NCBI RefSeq assembly: GCF_034424545.1
Contig: NZ_CP139971.1
Span: forward strand, 744,001-808,000
From: Trinickia caryophylli
GTDB lineage: Bacteria > Pseudomonadota > Gammaproteobacteria > Burkholderiales > Burkholderiaceae
DNA length: 64,000 bases
Direction of reading: 5' to 3'
Below are positions 1 to 8,691 of the stretch, piece after piece; positions within the stretch are counted from its first letter, which is position 1, and every line of letters starts with the position of its first letter. Position numbers and translations under genes: made by a program. Below the pieces are notes generated by a model that was not told where the DNA came from, made no database searches, and saw only the letters and a program-made list of their open reading frames with translations.

Positions 1-1
1 A

Positions 2-1081
2 ATTCTTACGTTCGCGCGCGAATGGGCCGGCCGCGCGCCGCTCGTCATCGTGCCGACGAAGTACTACAGCACGCCGACCGAAGTCTTCCGGCAGGCCGGC
101 ATCAGCCTCGTGATCTGGGCAAATCACCTGATTCGCGCGGCAGCGTCGTCGATGCAGCTCGTTGCCCGCGAAATCCATGCGAGCGAGACGCTCGTGAACG
201 TCGAAGAGCGCATCGCGAGCGTCGACGAGATCTTCCGCCTGCAAGACGCCGAGGAGTATTCGGCGGCCGAGCGGATCTATCTGTCGGCAAGCCGCCAGGC
301 GTCGTCCGCGGTCGTCCTGGCCGCGAGCCGCGGGCGCGGCCTCGAGGCCGTGACCGAGGACAAGCCGAAGGTCATGCTGCCCGTCGCGGGCAAGCCGCTG
401 CTGCGCTGGCTCGTCGATGCCTTCAAGCAGCAAGGGGTCAACGACATCACGGTCGTCGGCGGCTATCGCGCCGATGCGATCGATCGGGCCGGCATCAAGC
501 TCGTGTTGAACGAGCAGCATGCGCACACGGGCGAACTCGCGTCGCTCGCCTGCGCGATCGACGGCATCTCGGGCGACGCCGTGATTTCGTATGGCGACCT
601 GCTTTTTCGCCATTACATCCTGCGCGATCTCGTCGAGAACGATGCGTCGTTCACCGTCGTCGTCGATTCGTCGATCTCGCAGCCTTCGAACCAGAGCGTG
701 CGCGATTTCGCCTATTGCTCCGCGCCGGACGATCGCGCGCTCTTCGGCCGCAAGACCTACTTGCAGCGCATCCGCAGCGGCGCGCCCGGCGATCAGCCTG
801 CCAATGGCCGGTGGGTCGGCCTGCTCGGCGTTCGAGGCAACGGCGCCGAGCGCCTGAAGTCGATGCTCGCGGAGCTGAGGCTGCAGCCCGATTTCGATAC
901 GCTCGACATGCCGGCGCTCATCAATGCGCTGATCGATGCCGGCGAGCGCATCGAGGTGCAGTACGTGCATGGCCATTGGTGCGGCGTGAACGATCTGGAG
1001 GACTTCCGCCGGGCCGGCGACTTCGCTCATGCGCAAACGCCGCTCGGCGCCGCGCCCCAGGGCAGCGGAGCCGAGCGATGA
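2..1081 (+). CDS. aepX: Phosphoenolpyruvate mutase fused to a nucleotidyltransferase domain (5' truncated)
   Basis: The reading frame is open from base 2, so the N-terminus lies outside the window. The first ~85 visible residues match the C-terminal part of PEP mutase: VPTKYYSTPTE and VIWANH near the start are typical of the family, which isomerises phosphoenolpyruvate to phosphonopyruvate, the entry step to most C-P compounds. From about residue 100 a second domain begins with LAASRGRGL, DKPKVMLPV and GKPLLRW, the pattern of sugar-phosphate or CTP-type nucleotidyltransferases. By family knowledge such a domain may activate 2-aminoethylphosphonate as a CMP derivative for attachment to lipid or glycan; this substrate is inferred. 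The stop overlaps the aepY start (ATGA), so the genes are translationally coupled. The PEP mutase catalytic loop is not in the window. Confidence 0.85.
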   Translation: MLTFAREWAGRAPLVIVPTKYYSTPTEVFRQAGISLVIWANHLIRAAASSMQLVAREIHASETLVNVEERIASVDEIFRLQDAEEYSAAERIYLSASRQASSAVVLAASRGRGLEAVTEDKPKVMLPVAGKPLLRWLVDAFKQQGVNDITVVGGYRADAIDRAGIKLVLNEQHAHTGELASLACAIDGISGDAVISYGDLLFRHYILRDLVENDASFTVVVDSSISQPSNQSVRDFAYCSAPDDRALFGRKTYLQRIRSGAPGDQPANGRWVGLLGVRGNGAERLKSMLAELRLQPDFDTLDMPALINALIDAGERIEVQYVHGHWCGVNDLEDFRRAGDFAHAQTPLGAAPQGSGAER

Positions 1082-2250
1082 TCGAAGCGGCACAGTTCGT
1101 CGAGGCGGCACGCCGTCATGGCTTCCAATGGTATGCCGGCGTGCCCTGCTCGTTTCTCACGCCGTTCATCAACTATGTGCTGCAGGATCCGGCGCTGCAC
1201 TACGTGAGCGCCGCCAACGAAGGCGACGCGGTGGCGTTCGCCGCCGGCGTGGCGCTCGGCGCGCGCAACGGCCTGCGCGCCGTGACGATGATGCAGAACT
1301 CCGGACTCGGCAATGCCGTGAGCCCTTTGACGTCGCTCACCTGGACGTTCCGGCTGCCGCAGTTGCTCATCGTGACGTGGCGCGGCGAGCCGGGCGTGTC
1401 CGACGAGCCGCAGCATGCGCTGATGGGGCCGATCACGCCGACGCTGCTCGAAACCATGGACGTTCCGTGGGAGCCCTTCCCGCGCGAAGCCGAAGCGATC
1501 GAGCCCGTACTCGCACGTGCCGTTGCGCACATGGACGCGACGGGCCGCCCCTACGCGCTCGTCATGCAAAAAGGCAGCGTGGCCCCGTATCCGCTCAATG
1601 CCGCAGCAGCCACGCCGCGCCGGCTTTGCACGCCGGAAGCCCGTTGGCTCGGCACGACCGGCGAGGCATTGCCCACGCGCCAGGATGCCCTGCGGCGCGC
1701 GATCGAGCTCACGCCGGCGGCCTCCACGGTCGTGCTCGCATCGACGGGCTTTTGCGGCCGGGAGCTCTACGCGCTCGACGATCGCGCAAACCAGCTCTAC
1801 ATGGTGGGCTCGATGGGCTGCGTGACGCCGCTCGCGCTCGGCCTCTCGCTCGCGCGGCCCGACCTGCGCGTGATAGCACTCGATGGCGACGGCGCGGCGC
1901 TGATGCGCATGGGGGCTTTCGCGACGCTCGGCACGTACGGACGCGGCAACCTGCGCCACCTGCTGCTCGACAACGGCTCGCACGATTCGACCGGCGGCCA
2001 GGCCACGGTCTCGCCGCATATCTCGTTTGCCGGAGTAGCGGCCGCGTGCGGCTACGCGCGCGCGATCGAAGGGGACGATCCAGGCATCGTCGACGAACTG
2101 CTTGCTGGCGATATACGCGGCGATGCGGCAGAGGGGCCGCACTTCGCGCGTCTCACGATCCGGCGCGGCACGCCCGATGGGCTGCCCCGCCCCACGGTCA
2201 CTCCCGCCGACGTGAAAACGCGGCTCATGCGTCATATCGGAGCGAGCTGA
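1078..2250 (+). CDS. aepY: Phosphonopyruvate decarboxylase
   Basis: A 390-residue thiamine-diphosphate enzyme that converts phosphonopyruvate to phosphonoacetaldehyde, the irreversible pull on the unfavourable PEP mutase reaction. Visible marks are the N-terminal GVPCSFLTPFINY with the downstream AANEGDAVAFAAG (the ThDP-activating glutamate region) and the C-terminal ThDP/Mg motif beginning ALDGDGAALM and ending near LLLDNGSHDSTGGQ. Length matches the family (about 380 residues). The ATG overlaps the aepX stop and the TGA overlaps the ATG of the following aminotransferase, so the three genes form one tightly coupled operon. A longer upstream frame exists but its N-terminal part is only a shadow of aepX. 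Confidence 0.93.
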   Translation: MIEAAQFVEAARRHGFQWYAGVPCSFLTPFINYVLQDPALHYVSAANEGDAVAFAAGVALGARNGLRAVTMMQNSGLGNAVSPLTSLTWTFRLPQLLIVTWRGEPGVSDEPQHALMGPITPTLLETMDVPWEPFPREAEAIEPVLARAVAHMDATGRPYALVMQKGSVAPYPLNAAAATPRRLCTPEARWLGTTGEALPTRQDALRRAIELTPAASTVVLASTGFCGRELYALDDRANQLYMVGSMGCVTPLALGLSLARPDLRVIALDGDGAALMRMGAFATLGTYGRGNLRHLLLDNGSHDSTGGQATVSPHISFAGVAAACGYARAIEGDDPGIVDELLAGDIRGDAAEGPHFARLTIRRGTPDGLPRPTVTPADVKTRLMRHIGAS

Positions 2251-3320
2251 TGCTGCTACTGAATCCCGGCCCCGTCACGCTGACCGAGCGCGTTCGGAAA
2301 AGCCTGCTGCAAACGGACCTCTGCCACCGCGAAAGCGAGTTCTACGATCTTCAGGACGAGGCGCGCAAGCGGCTGCTGGATGTCTACGCGCTCGATCCCG
2401 CCCGCTGGTCGGCTGTGTTGATGACCGGCTCGGGCACCGCAGCCGTGGAAAGCATGATTGCGGCACTCGTGCCCGGTGACGGCAAGCTGCTCGTCGTCCA
2501 GAACGGCGTGTACGGCGAGCGGATCGTCAGCATTGCGAAGCAATATGGCATCGCGCACGAAGCGCTCGTGCACGAGTGGATGGACGCGCCCGACGCGGCG
2601 CGCGTGGCGGCGCAACTGAAGGCCGACCCGACAATCACGCATGTGGCCGTCGTCCATCACGAAACGACCACGGGCCGCCTGAACGATCTCGGGGCCTTCG
2701 CGCGCGCGTGCCGCGAGCACGGCGTGCGGCTGCTCGTCGACGCGGTCAGCAGCTTCGGCGCCGAAGCGCTCGATTTCAGCGACGAGGGGGCGATCGCCGC
2801 CGTGGCGGCCACCGCGAACAAGTGCCTGCACGGCGTGCCGGGGGCAGCGTTCGTGGTGGTGCGCCGCGATGCGCTGGAAAAGGCCGCAAGCCGCACCTAT
2901 TACCTCGATCTCGCCCGCCTTGCGCGCCTGCAGGATCAGCGCAATACGCCGTTTACGCCGTCGGTGCACGCTTATTACGCGCTGGTGGAGGCGCTGCGCG
3001 AATTCGCCGAGGCTGGCGGATGGCGTGCGCGCCACACGCACTACGCGGCATTGGCCGAGCAAGCGCGCGCAGGGCTCGCCGAACTCGGCATCGCGAGCGT
3101 GCTGCCGGCCGCTCAGTCGTCGGTCGTCTTGCGCGCCTACGATCTGCCTCGGGGAACGACGTACGAGCAACTGCACGACGCACTCAAGGCGCGCGGTTTC
3201 GTCATCTATGCGGGGCAAGGCGGGCTGTCGAGCCGGCTTTTCCGCATTTCGACGATGGGCGCGATCGGTGCCGCGGATATCGAACGACTCCTGCAGGCAT
3301 TTCGCGACCTGCTTCGATAA
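2250..3320 (+). CDS. aepZ: 2-aminoethylphosphonate aminotransferase (2-AEP:pyruvate transaminase type)
   Basis: A 356-residue fold-type I PLP aminotransferase. In this operon it most likely aminates phosphonoacetaldehyde to 2-aminoethylphosphonate. Its close relative PhnW runs the reverse, catabolic reaction; the presence of aepX and aepY argues for synthesis here. N-terminal LLNPGPVTLTERV and CHRES are family hallmarks, GSGTAAVES is the phosphate-binding turn, VDAVSSFGAE supplies the PLP-ring aspartate, and the Schiff-base lysine is Lys191 in ATANKCLHG. The ATG overlaps the aepY TGA by one base. No phosphonate-degradation genes (phnX, C-P lyase) follow, which supports a biosynthetic role. 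Confidence 0.9.
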   Translation: MLLLNPGPVTLTERVRKSLLQTDLCHRESEFYDLQDEARKRLLDVYALDPARWSAVLMTGSGTAAVESMIAALVPGDGKLLVVQNGVYGERIVSIAKQYGIAHEALVHEWMDAPDAARVAAQLKADPTITHVAVVHHETTTGRLNDLGAFARACREHGVRLLVDAVSSFGAEALDFSDEGAIAAVAATANKCLHGVPGAAFVVVRRDALEKAASRTYYLDLARLARLQDQRNTPFTPSVHAYYALVEALREFAEAGGWRARHTHYAALAEQARAGLAELGIASVLPAAQSSVVLRAYDLPRGTTYEQLHDALKARGFVIYAGQGGLSSRLFRISTMGAIGAADIERLLQAFRDLLR

Positions 3321-3392
3321 AGCCCGGCAACGGGGCGGTCGGCGGCAAACGGACTGACATGCGACAATCGGCGCTCCCCGAGGAGAGAATCG

Positions 3393-4427
3393 ATGAGCAC
3401 GCCCCTACAGCACGATTTCCGCAGCGATACCGTCACGCGGCCGAGCGCCGCCATGCGCCAGGCCATCGCAAACGCCGAGGTCGGTGACGACGTATTCGGC
3501 GACGATCCGACGGTGAAGCAGCTCGAAGCGCACACCGCCGAAGTGCTGGGCAAGGAAGCCGCCCTCTTCGTGCCGTCGGGCACGCAATCGAACCTGATTG
3601 CGCTGATGGCGCATTGCGAGCGCGGCGACGAATACATCGTCGGCCAGGAGGCGCACTGCTACCGCTGGGAAGCCGGCGGTGCGGCCGTGCTCGGCAGCAT
3701 CCAGCCGCAGCCGGTCGAGAACGAGGCCGACGGCACGCTGCCGCTCGCGAAGATCGAAGCGGCCATCAAGCCCAACGATCCGCACTTCGCCCGCACGAAG
3801 CTGCTCGCACTCGAGAACACGATCGGCGGCAAGATCCTGCCGCCCGCTTACGTGCATGACGCGGTCGACCTCGCGCGCGGCCGCGGCCTCGCCTGCCACC
3901 TCGACGGGGCACGCCTCTTCAACGCGGCCGTCGCGCTCGAGGTGCCGGCCGCAACGCTCGCGCGGCCCTTCGATACGGTATCCGTCTGCCTGTCGAAAGG
4001 GCTCGGCGCGCCGGTGGGCTCGGTGCTCGTCGGGCCCGGCGCGCTGATCGCCAAGGGGCGGCGCCTGCGTAAGCTGCTGGGCGGCGCGATGCGTCAGGCA
4101 GGCGTGCTCGCCGCCGCGGGGCTTTATGCACTCGAACACAATATCGCGCGGCTCGCCCTCGATCATGCGAACGCCAAGACGCTCGCACGCGGCCTGGCCG
4201 CATTCCCCGGAATCTCGGTTGTCGATCCGCACACGAACATCGTCTTCGTCGAAGTCGACCCTCGATATGCCGCGGCATTTTCGGCACATCTGGCGGCTCA
4301 TGGCATCGGCATCACCTCGGCGTACGGCGCAACGCGGCAGCGCTGGGCGACGCATCTCGACGTCGACGGCACGGCGGTCGAACGCGCACTCGCGGTTGCG
4401 GCCGATTTCTTCGCCCACCACGCCTGA
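3393..4427 (+). CDS. ltaE: Low-specificity L-threonine aldolase
   Basis: A 344-residue PLP enzyme that cleaves L-threonine or allo-threonine to glycine and acetaldehyde. The N-terminal FRSDTVTRPS and VGDDVFGDDPTV are diagnostic, HLDGARLFNAAVA holds the PLP-ring aspartate, and Lys202 in CLSKGLGAPVGS is the internal aldimine lysine. A good ribosome-binding site (GAGGAGAG) lies about 6 bases before the ATG. The gene starts 72 bases after aepZ and is separately recognisable as housekeeping amino-acid metabolism; there is no evidence of a link to phosphonate synthesis beyond adjacency. Confidence 0.95.
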   Translation: MSTPLQHDFRSDTVTRPSAAMRQAIANAEVGDDVFGDDPTVKQLEAHTAEVLGKEAALFVPSGTQSNLIALMAHCERGDEYIVGQEAHCYRWEAGGAAVLGSIQPQPVENEADGTLPLAKIEAAIKPNDPHFARTKLLALENTIGGKILPPAYVHDAVDLARGRGLACHLDGARLFNAAVALEVPAATLARPFDTVSVCLSKGLGAPVGSVLVGPGALIAKGRRLRKLLGGAMRQAGVLAAAGLYALEHNIARLALDHANAKTLARGLAAFPGISVVDPHTNIVFVEVDPRYAAAFSAHLAAHGIGITSAYGATRQRWATHLDVDGTAVERALAVAADFFAHHA

Positions 4428-4447
4428 ACGAACGCACGGAGCGCGCC

Positions 4448-5218
4448 ATGCTCGCCGACAATTTTTCGCTTCGCGCGTACCTCGCGCGCATCGGCTACGA
4501 CGGCCCGCTCGATCCGACGATCGACACCGTGCGGGCGATAATGCGCCGGCAGTTGCGCAGCGTACCGTTCGAGAACCTCGACGTGCAGGCTGGCAAGGTC
4601 GTCTCGCTCGTGGCGGAGGATATCGTCGAGAAGATCGTCGAGCGTCGCCGCGGCGGCTACTGCTATGAAGTGAACGGCATCTTCGCGATGGCCCTGCAGG
4701 CGCTCGGCGTGACTTATCGTTTCGTCGCAGCCCGGCCGATGACCTATCCGCAACGGCGGCCGCGCACGCACATGGCGCTCGTGGTGACGCTCGGCGACGA
4801 ACGCTGGCTCTGCGATCTCGGCTTCGGCAGCCATGGCATCCGCGCACCGATGAACTTCTCGGCACTCGACACCGGGATCGCTCAGGATACCGAACGATAT
4901 TCGCTCGCGCGCATCGGCCCGGACGTCTATCTGCTGCGCACGATGATCGATGGCAATTGGGCGAATCAATACGAATTCGATCTTTCCGCGCAGGAGTGGG
5001 TCGACTTCATACCGGCCAACTACCTCAATTCGACGCATCCGGACTCGATTTTCGTCAAGAACCTGATCGTCGTGCAGCAGACCGACGCCGGGCGCAAGAT
5101 TCTGTTCGCCGATACCTTCAAGGTCATCGCCCACGGCCGCACCGAGCAGCACCGGCTCAAGCCGCCCGAGCTCGGCGCATTGATCGAACGCGAATTCGGT
5201 CTGACGATGCCACGATAG
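4448..5218 (+). CDS. nat: Arylamine N-acetyltransferase
   Basis: A 256-residue cytosolic enzyme that transfers acetyl groups from acetyl-CoA to arylamines and hydrazines. The papain-like triad is visible in order: Cys72 in RRGGYCYEVN, His in RTHMALVV and Asp in WLCDLGFG. SVPFENLD near the N-terminus is another family signature. Length is slightly short of the usual 270-280 residues but all core motifs are present. It begins 20 bases after ltaE, close enough for co-transcription. The next gene downstream has its own ECF promoter, so nat probably ends this unit. Confidence 0.93.
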   Translation: MLADNFSLRAYLARIGYDGPLDPTIDTVRAIMRRQLRSVPFENLDVQAGKVVSLVAEDIVEKIVERRRGGYCYEVNGIFAMALQALGVTYRFVAARPMTYPQRRPRTHMALVVTLGDERWLCDLGFGSHGIRAPMNFSALDTGIAQDTERYSLARIGPDVYLLRTMIDGNWANQYEFDLSAQEWVDFIPANYLNSTHPDSIFVKNLIVVQQTDAGRKILFADTFKVIAHGRTEQHRLKPPELGALIEREFGLTMPR

Positions 5219-5226
5219 GCGAAGGC

Positions 5227-5253
5227 TGTCACAAACCGCGCGGCTCGGCCGTC
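5227..5253 (+). promoter_or_regulatory. ECF41-type promoter (TGTCACA-N16-CGTC) upstream of the sigma factor
   Basis: TGTCACA at 5227-5233 and CGTC at 5250-5253 are separated by exactly 16 bases. This equals the published -35/-10 pattern for ECF41 sigma factors. It lies 46 bases before the sigma-factor start codon, implying autoregulation. An element with the same two motifs and the same spacing precedes the next gene. Confidence 0.85.
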
Positions 5254-5298
5254 TTGGGACGTCGTCACCCCGCTTTCGATTCGCCGAGGCCCGCCATC

Positions 5299-6231
5299 AT
5301 GAATGCCGATTCGCCCCACCCGTCGTCCACTGTCGCGTCTGCCTCCTCGTCCGATCGGACTGACCCGCTCACCGCGTTCGGTGCGGTTCGCCCGCGCCTT
5401 TTCGCCATCGCATACCGCATGCTCGGCACGCGCGCCGATGCCGACGACGTGCTCCAGGACGCCTGGCTGCGGTGGCACCAGACCGACCGCGCCGTCGTGC
5501 AATCGGCCGAGGCGTGGCTCGTGACCATCGTCACCCGCCTCGCGATCGACCGGCTGCGGGCGGCCAAGACCGAGCGCGAACATTACGTCGGCTGGTGGCT
5601 GCCCGAGCCGCTCGTCGAAGCGGACGAGCGTACGCCCGAATCAGCCGCGGAACTCGCAAGCGAGTTGTCGATCGCGTTGCTCTGGGTGCTGGAAAGGCTC
5701 GCGCCCGAAGAGCGGGCCGCTTTTCTGATGCGTCAGGCTTTCGACTGCGATTACGACGAAATAGCGACGCTGCTCGGCAAGAGCGAGGCAGCCTGCCGGC
5801 AGATGGTCCACCGCGCCACCGAGCGCGTGCGGGAGCAACGTGTGCGTTTCGACGTCTCGAAGGATGCGCACCGGCGCGTCGTCGAACGCTTCCTGAAGGC
5901 GGCGCAAAGCGGCGCCCGCAACGAAATTCAGGCGCTCTTCGCCGACGACATCGAACTCGTCAGCGACGGCGGCGGCAAGGTGCCTTCGATCGCGAAGATC
6001 CTGCACGGCGCCTATCGCATCGCCAATCTTTATTGGGCGACGTACCGGCGCCTGGGCGCACGGGCTGTCTACCGGCCTGCCCGCGTGAACGGCGAGGCAG
6101 GGCTGCTGCGATACGTCGACGGCCAGCTCGAATCCGCGCAGGCTTTCGTGACGGACGGCGAACGCATCGTCGCGATCTACAGCGTGCGCAACCCCGACAA
6201 GCTCGCGCGTATCCCGGCTCTACTCCGTTGA
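5299..6231 (+). CDS. RNA polymerase sigma factor, ECF41 (SigJ-like) with SnoaL-like C-terminal domain
   Basis: A 310-residue extracytoplasmic-function sigma factor. Region 2 reads RPRLFAIAYRMLGTRADADDVLQDAWLRW and region 4 is the helix-turn-helix around YDEIATLLGKSEAACRQMV. ECF41 proteins carry no separate anti-sigma factor; instead a C-terminal SnoaL-like extension controls activity, and its signatures are all visible: WLPEP in the linker, DGGGK near residue 220 and NPDKL at the end. The promoter in front and the identical one in front of the next gene define the regulon. The ATG was chosen because the ECF41 promoter lies upstream of it; longer upstream frames run through nat in another frame. 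Confidence 0.93.
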   Translation: MNADSPHPSSTVASASSSDRTDPLTAFGAVRPRLFAIAYRMLGTRADADDVLQDAWLRWHQTDRAVVQSAEAWLVTIVTRLAIDRLRAAKTEREHYVGWWLPEPLVEADERTPESAAELASELSIALLWVLERLAPEERAAFLMRQAFDCDYDEIATLLGKSEAACRQMVHRATERVREQRVRFDVSKDAHRRVVERFLKAAQSGARNEIQALFADDIELVSDGGGKVPSIAKILHGAYRIANLYWATYRRLGARAVYRPARVNGEAGLLRYVDGQLESAQAFVTDGERIVAIYSVRNPDKLARIPALLR

Positions 6232-6244
6232 ACCGAGCCGGCGC

Positions 6245-6271
6245 TGTCACAACATCGGTGGCCGCGCCGTC
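6245..6271 (+). promoter_or_regulatory. ECF41-type promoter upstream of the carboxymuconolactone decarboxylase gene
   Basis: TGTCACA at 6245-6251 and CGTC at 6268-6271, spacer 16, the same architecture as the element at 5227. It starts 14 bases after the sigma-factor stop codon and 57 bases separate its end from the next ATG. This supports direct control of the downstream gene by the ECF41 factor. Confidence 0.85.
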
Positions 6272-6327
6272 TTGATGGCATGGAGGCCGCATGGGGCGGC
6301 GCTCCGTTTCTACCGAAGGACCATGCC

Positions 6328-6780
6328 ATGACACAGACCGCTCGCGTCGATTTTCCCAAACTTGCGCCGAAGGCATACCAGAACCTGCGGCAACTCTCCA
6401 CGGGGCTGCGCCGGGACCTGCTGAGCCCGCGGCTCATCGAACTCGTGTTCCTGCGCGTCTCGCAGATCAACGGCTGCGCGTTCTGCATGGACATGCACTG
6501 GCGCGATTTGATGAAGCTGGAGATGGATCCGCGGCACGCAAATGCCGTGGCGGGCTGGCGCGAAGCGCCGTTTTTCGACGAGCGAGAGCGCGCGGCGCTC
6601 GAATGGGCCGAGATCGTCACCGCGATTCCGGCCAGCCACCCGGGCGACGAAGCATTCGCCCGCCTGCATGCGCGGTTCAGTGACGAGGAAATCGCCGAGC
6701 TGGCATTCGTCATTTCGACGATCAACGCATGGAACCTGATCTGCGTCAGCTTGCGCAATCCGATTCCGGCGAAAGCTTGA
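6328..6780 (+). CDS. Carboxymuconolactone decarboxylase family / AhpD-like peroxidase
   Basis: A 150-residue helical protein of the CMD/AhpD superfamily. The redox pair Cys50-x-x-Cys53 with His57 (CAFCMDMH) is the AhpD-type active site, so alkylhydroperoxidase-like activity is more likely than decarboxylation. ECF41 sigma factors are characteristically linked to genes of this class (COE: carboxymuconolactone decarboxylase, oxidoreductase or epimerase), and the ECF41 promoter 57 bases upstream confirms the pairing here. The ATG at 6328 lies inside a slightly longer open frame; the promoter position favours this start. Real substrate unknown. Confidence 0.92.
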   Translation: MTQTARVDFPKLAPKAYQNLRQLSTGLRRDLLSPRLIELVFLRVSQINGCAFCMDMHWRDLMKLEMDPRHANAVAGWREAPFFDERERAALEWAEIVTAIPASHPGDEAFARLHARFSDEEIAELAFVISTINAWNLICVSLRNPIPAKA

Positions 6781-6849
6781 ATCGGATTCGATCGGATTTC
6801 GACCGGGCCGAGCGCTTTCGCACCCGGCCCGGGCATGGCGCCTCGACGC

Positions 6850-7389
6850 TTATTCCGTTGCCGATGCGTCAGCCTGATGGTGGTGGGTCATGCCGGGATC
6901 ATGCACCGCCATCGCATCGTGACCATGATCGGACAGCTGGGCGTCGAACCATTCGTGCAGGGCGGAGACAAGACGAGGATTATGCGTGCTGTAGGCAATT
7001 TCTCCGCCATTCGGCAGATCGCGATAGCGGATCTCCAGTTCGCCCGGATGAGCGGCACGCAGCGACGCAAGACCGGGCATGTCCTTGCCATGAATCCGCT
7101 CCGGGGCCCCGAAATCCCCCTCCGAGAATCGGTGAGCGATTTCGGCCAAATGTTTGCGGATCAGCGCGACCTGCTTCGGGTCGCGATGCTTGGCGACGAC
7201 CTGCTGAATGCCGCCGGCCGTCGTCTTTGTAAAGACGTGGGTGGTAGCGGCAAGAGAGAACGGCATCACGTCCGTACCTCGACGCGCTACCTCCGTCTGG
7301 CGCGCCGTTGTTGCATCGGCGCCCCCGGGGGCGCCGAGCACGATCGCGGCGAACGTGGCAACCGAGGCGAAGGTTGAAAAGCGACTCAT
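6850..7389 (-). CDS. Conserved secreted protein of unknown function
   Basis: A 179-residue protein with a clear Sec signal peptide: MSRFSTF, a hydrophobic stretch, then a small-residue cleavage region around GGADATTA. The mature part contains MPFSLAATTHVFTKT, IRKHLAEIAHRF, GEIAYSTHNPRLVSALHEWF and a histidine-rich tail (DHGHDAMAVHDPGMTHHH) that could bind metal. Similar small exported proteins occur widely in proteobacteria without established function; some database names for them are not supported by any catalytic motif here. The ATG at 7389 is preceded by GGAGTCGCTC, a fair ribosome-binding site, and gives a better signal peptide than the longer frame. Confidence 0.75.
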   Translation of the reverse strand: MSRFSTFASVATFAAIVLGAPGGADATTARQTEVARRGTDVMPFSLAATTHVFTKTTAGGIQQVVAKHRDPKQVALIRKHLAEIAHRFSEGDFGAPERIHGKDMPGLASLRAAHPGELEIRYRDLPNGGEIAYSTHNPRLVSALHEWFDAQLSDHGHDAMAVHDPGMTHHHQADASATE

Positions 7390-7474
7390 GAGCGACTCCA
7401 ATCGAGCAAGCGCTCGCAGTCTAACGCCGGAGACTTTTCGGCGCCACGAGCGCAATCTTCGTAGCTGCAGGTTC

Positions 7475-8551
7475 TCAACGCGCCGATTCGCGCCACATCA
7501 CGACGAGCGCCGTCATCAGCGACGGCCCGATGAAAAGCCCGATGAAGCCGAAGGTCTGCGCCCCGCCGAGAATGCCGAACAACACGAGCAGGAACGGCAG
7601 GCGCGCGGCACTGCCGATCAGCAGCGGTCGGACGAAATGCTCCGCGACGAACACGACGATCGAGCCCGTCGCGAGCACCGCGACGGCGCCGCCCGTGTCT
7701 CCTTGCGCAAAGAGCCATAGCCCCGCGGCGCCGAACACCACGGGCGCGCAAAACGGCACCATCGCCGCCACCGCGGTTAGCAGACCAAGCGCCGCCGCAT
7801 GCGGCACGCCCGTCAGCACATAGACGATGCCGATCAGCACGCCTTCGCCGAGCCCCACGACGACGAGCCCCGTCACCGTACCGCGCACCGCGGCCGCCAT
7901 GCGCACGGCCAATTGCTCGCCCGAGCTGCCGAACATGCGCCGCACGCCTTTGCGCGACTGATCGGCGAGCCGTGGCCCCGCCTTCAGGAGTACGAACAAT
8001 GTCAACAGCATGAAGCCGAAGTGCAGCAGGCTGTGCAGAGCGACCAGTCCGAAGCGCCGGCTCACCTTCACGACGTTGGCGGGGCCATGCAGTTCTTCCA
8101 CGGCGGGGGAGCCTCGCAGCCCATGTGCGAGATTCGTATCCCACCACTGCGCGATCTGCTCCCCGAACGGCACATGCGCCAGAAACCCCGGCACCGCGAT
8201 GCCGCTCGCCTCCGCCTGCTTGATCCAGGCAATCAGGTCGTGCGCCTCGCGCACGGTCTGCGCGAATACGAACAAGATCGGCAATGCGACGAAAAGCCCG
8301 ACGCCCAGCGTCAGCAAGAGCGCAATAGCGGCGGCGCCGGCCGGGCTGTGCCGCGGGCTGGCCACGCGCAGCAGCAACGGCCACAAGGCAATCGTAATCA
8401 CACCGGCCCAGACGATCGGCACGAGGAAATCGCGTATGACCCAGAGGGCCAGCACGATCAACGCACTATTGAGGGCAAACCAGGCGATGCGCTGCGCCCT
8501 TTTGGCGTCGGGGACCGGCGGCGGCGAAGGAACGGGGTGACGGGTTGGCAT
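7475..8551 (-). CDS. AI-2E family transporter (PerM/TqsA type membrane protein)
   Basis: About 358 residues with the AI-2E permease layout: an N-terminal pair of hydrophobic helices (WFALNSALIVLALWVI, LVPIVWAGVITIALWPLLL), a further helix (AAAIALLLTLGVGLFVALPILF), a soluble central stretch, and a C-terminal cluster of helices ending in LLIGSAARLPFLLVLFGILGG and FGFIGLFIGPSLMTALVVMW, the most conserved family block. Members include quorum-signal exporters and Na+(Li+)/H+ antiporters, so the substrate cannot be read from the sequence. The start at 8551 (MPTRHPVP) gives normal family length; more upstream starts add an arginine-rich non-family tail. Confidence 0.88.
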   Translation of the reverse strand: MPTRHPVPSPPPVPDAKRAQRIAWFALNSALIVLALWVIRDFLVPIVWAGVITIALWPLLLRVASPRHSPAGAAAIALLLTLGVGLFVALPILFVFAQTVREAHDLIAWIKQAEASGIAVPGFLAHVPFGEQIAQWWDTNLAHGLRGSPAVEELHGPANVVKVSRRFGLVALHSLLHFGFMLLTLFVLLKAGPRLADQSRKGVRRMFGSSGEQLAVRMAAAVRGTVTGLVVVGLGEGVLIGIVYVLTGVPHAAALGLLTAVAAMVPFCAPVVFGAAGLWLFAQGDTGGAVAVLATGSIVVFVAEHFVRPLLIGSAARLPFLLVLFGILGGAQTFGFIGLFIGPSLMTALVVMWRESAR

Positions 8552-8691
8552 AGGCTTGCATGAACGGCACTGGCGTGCCCTCATGGTAGCCCATCGCGCG
8601 AGGCGCACGGCCGGATTCGCGATTGACTTCGCGGGCCGCATTGCGAAGAATCGAGCGCATCGCCTCCGAGGCATTGCCACCGATCAGATTC

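Noticed and set aside
22..1077. Long plus-strand frame leading into aepY
   Set aside because: It is an arginine-rich shadow of aepX; the real aepY starts at 1078 where the sequence becomes thiamine-diphosphate enzyme.
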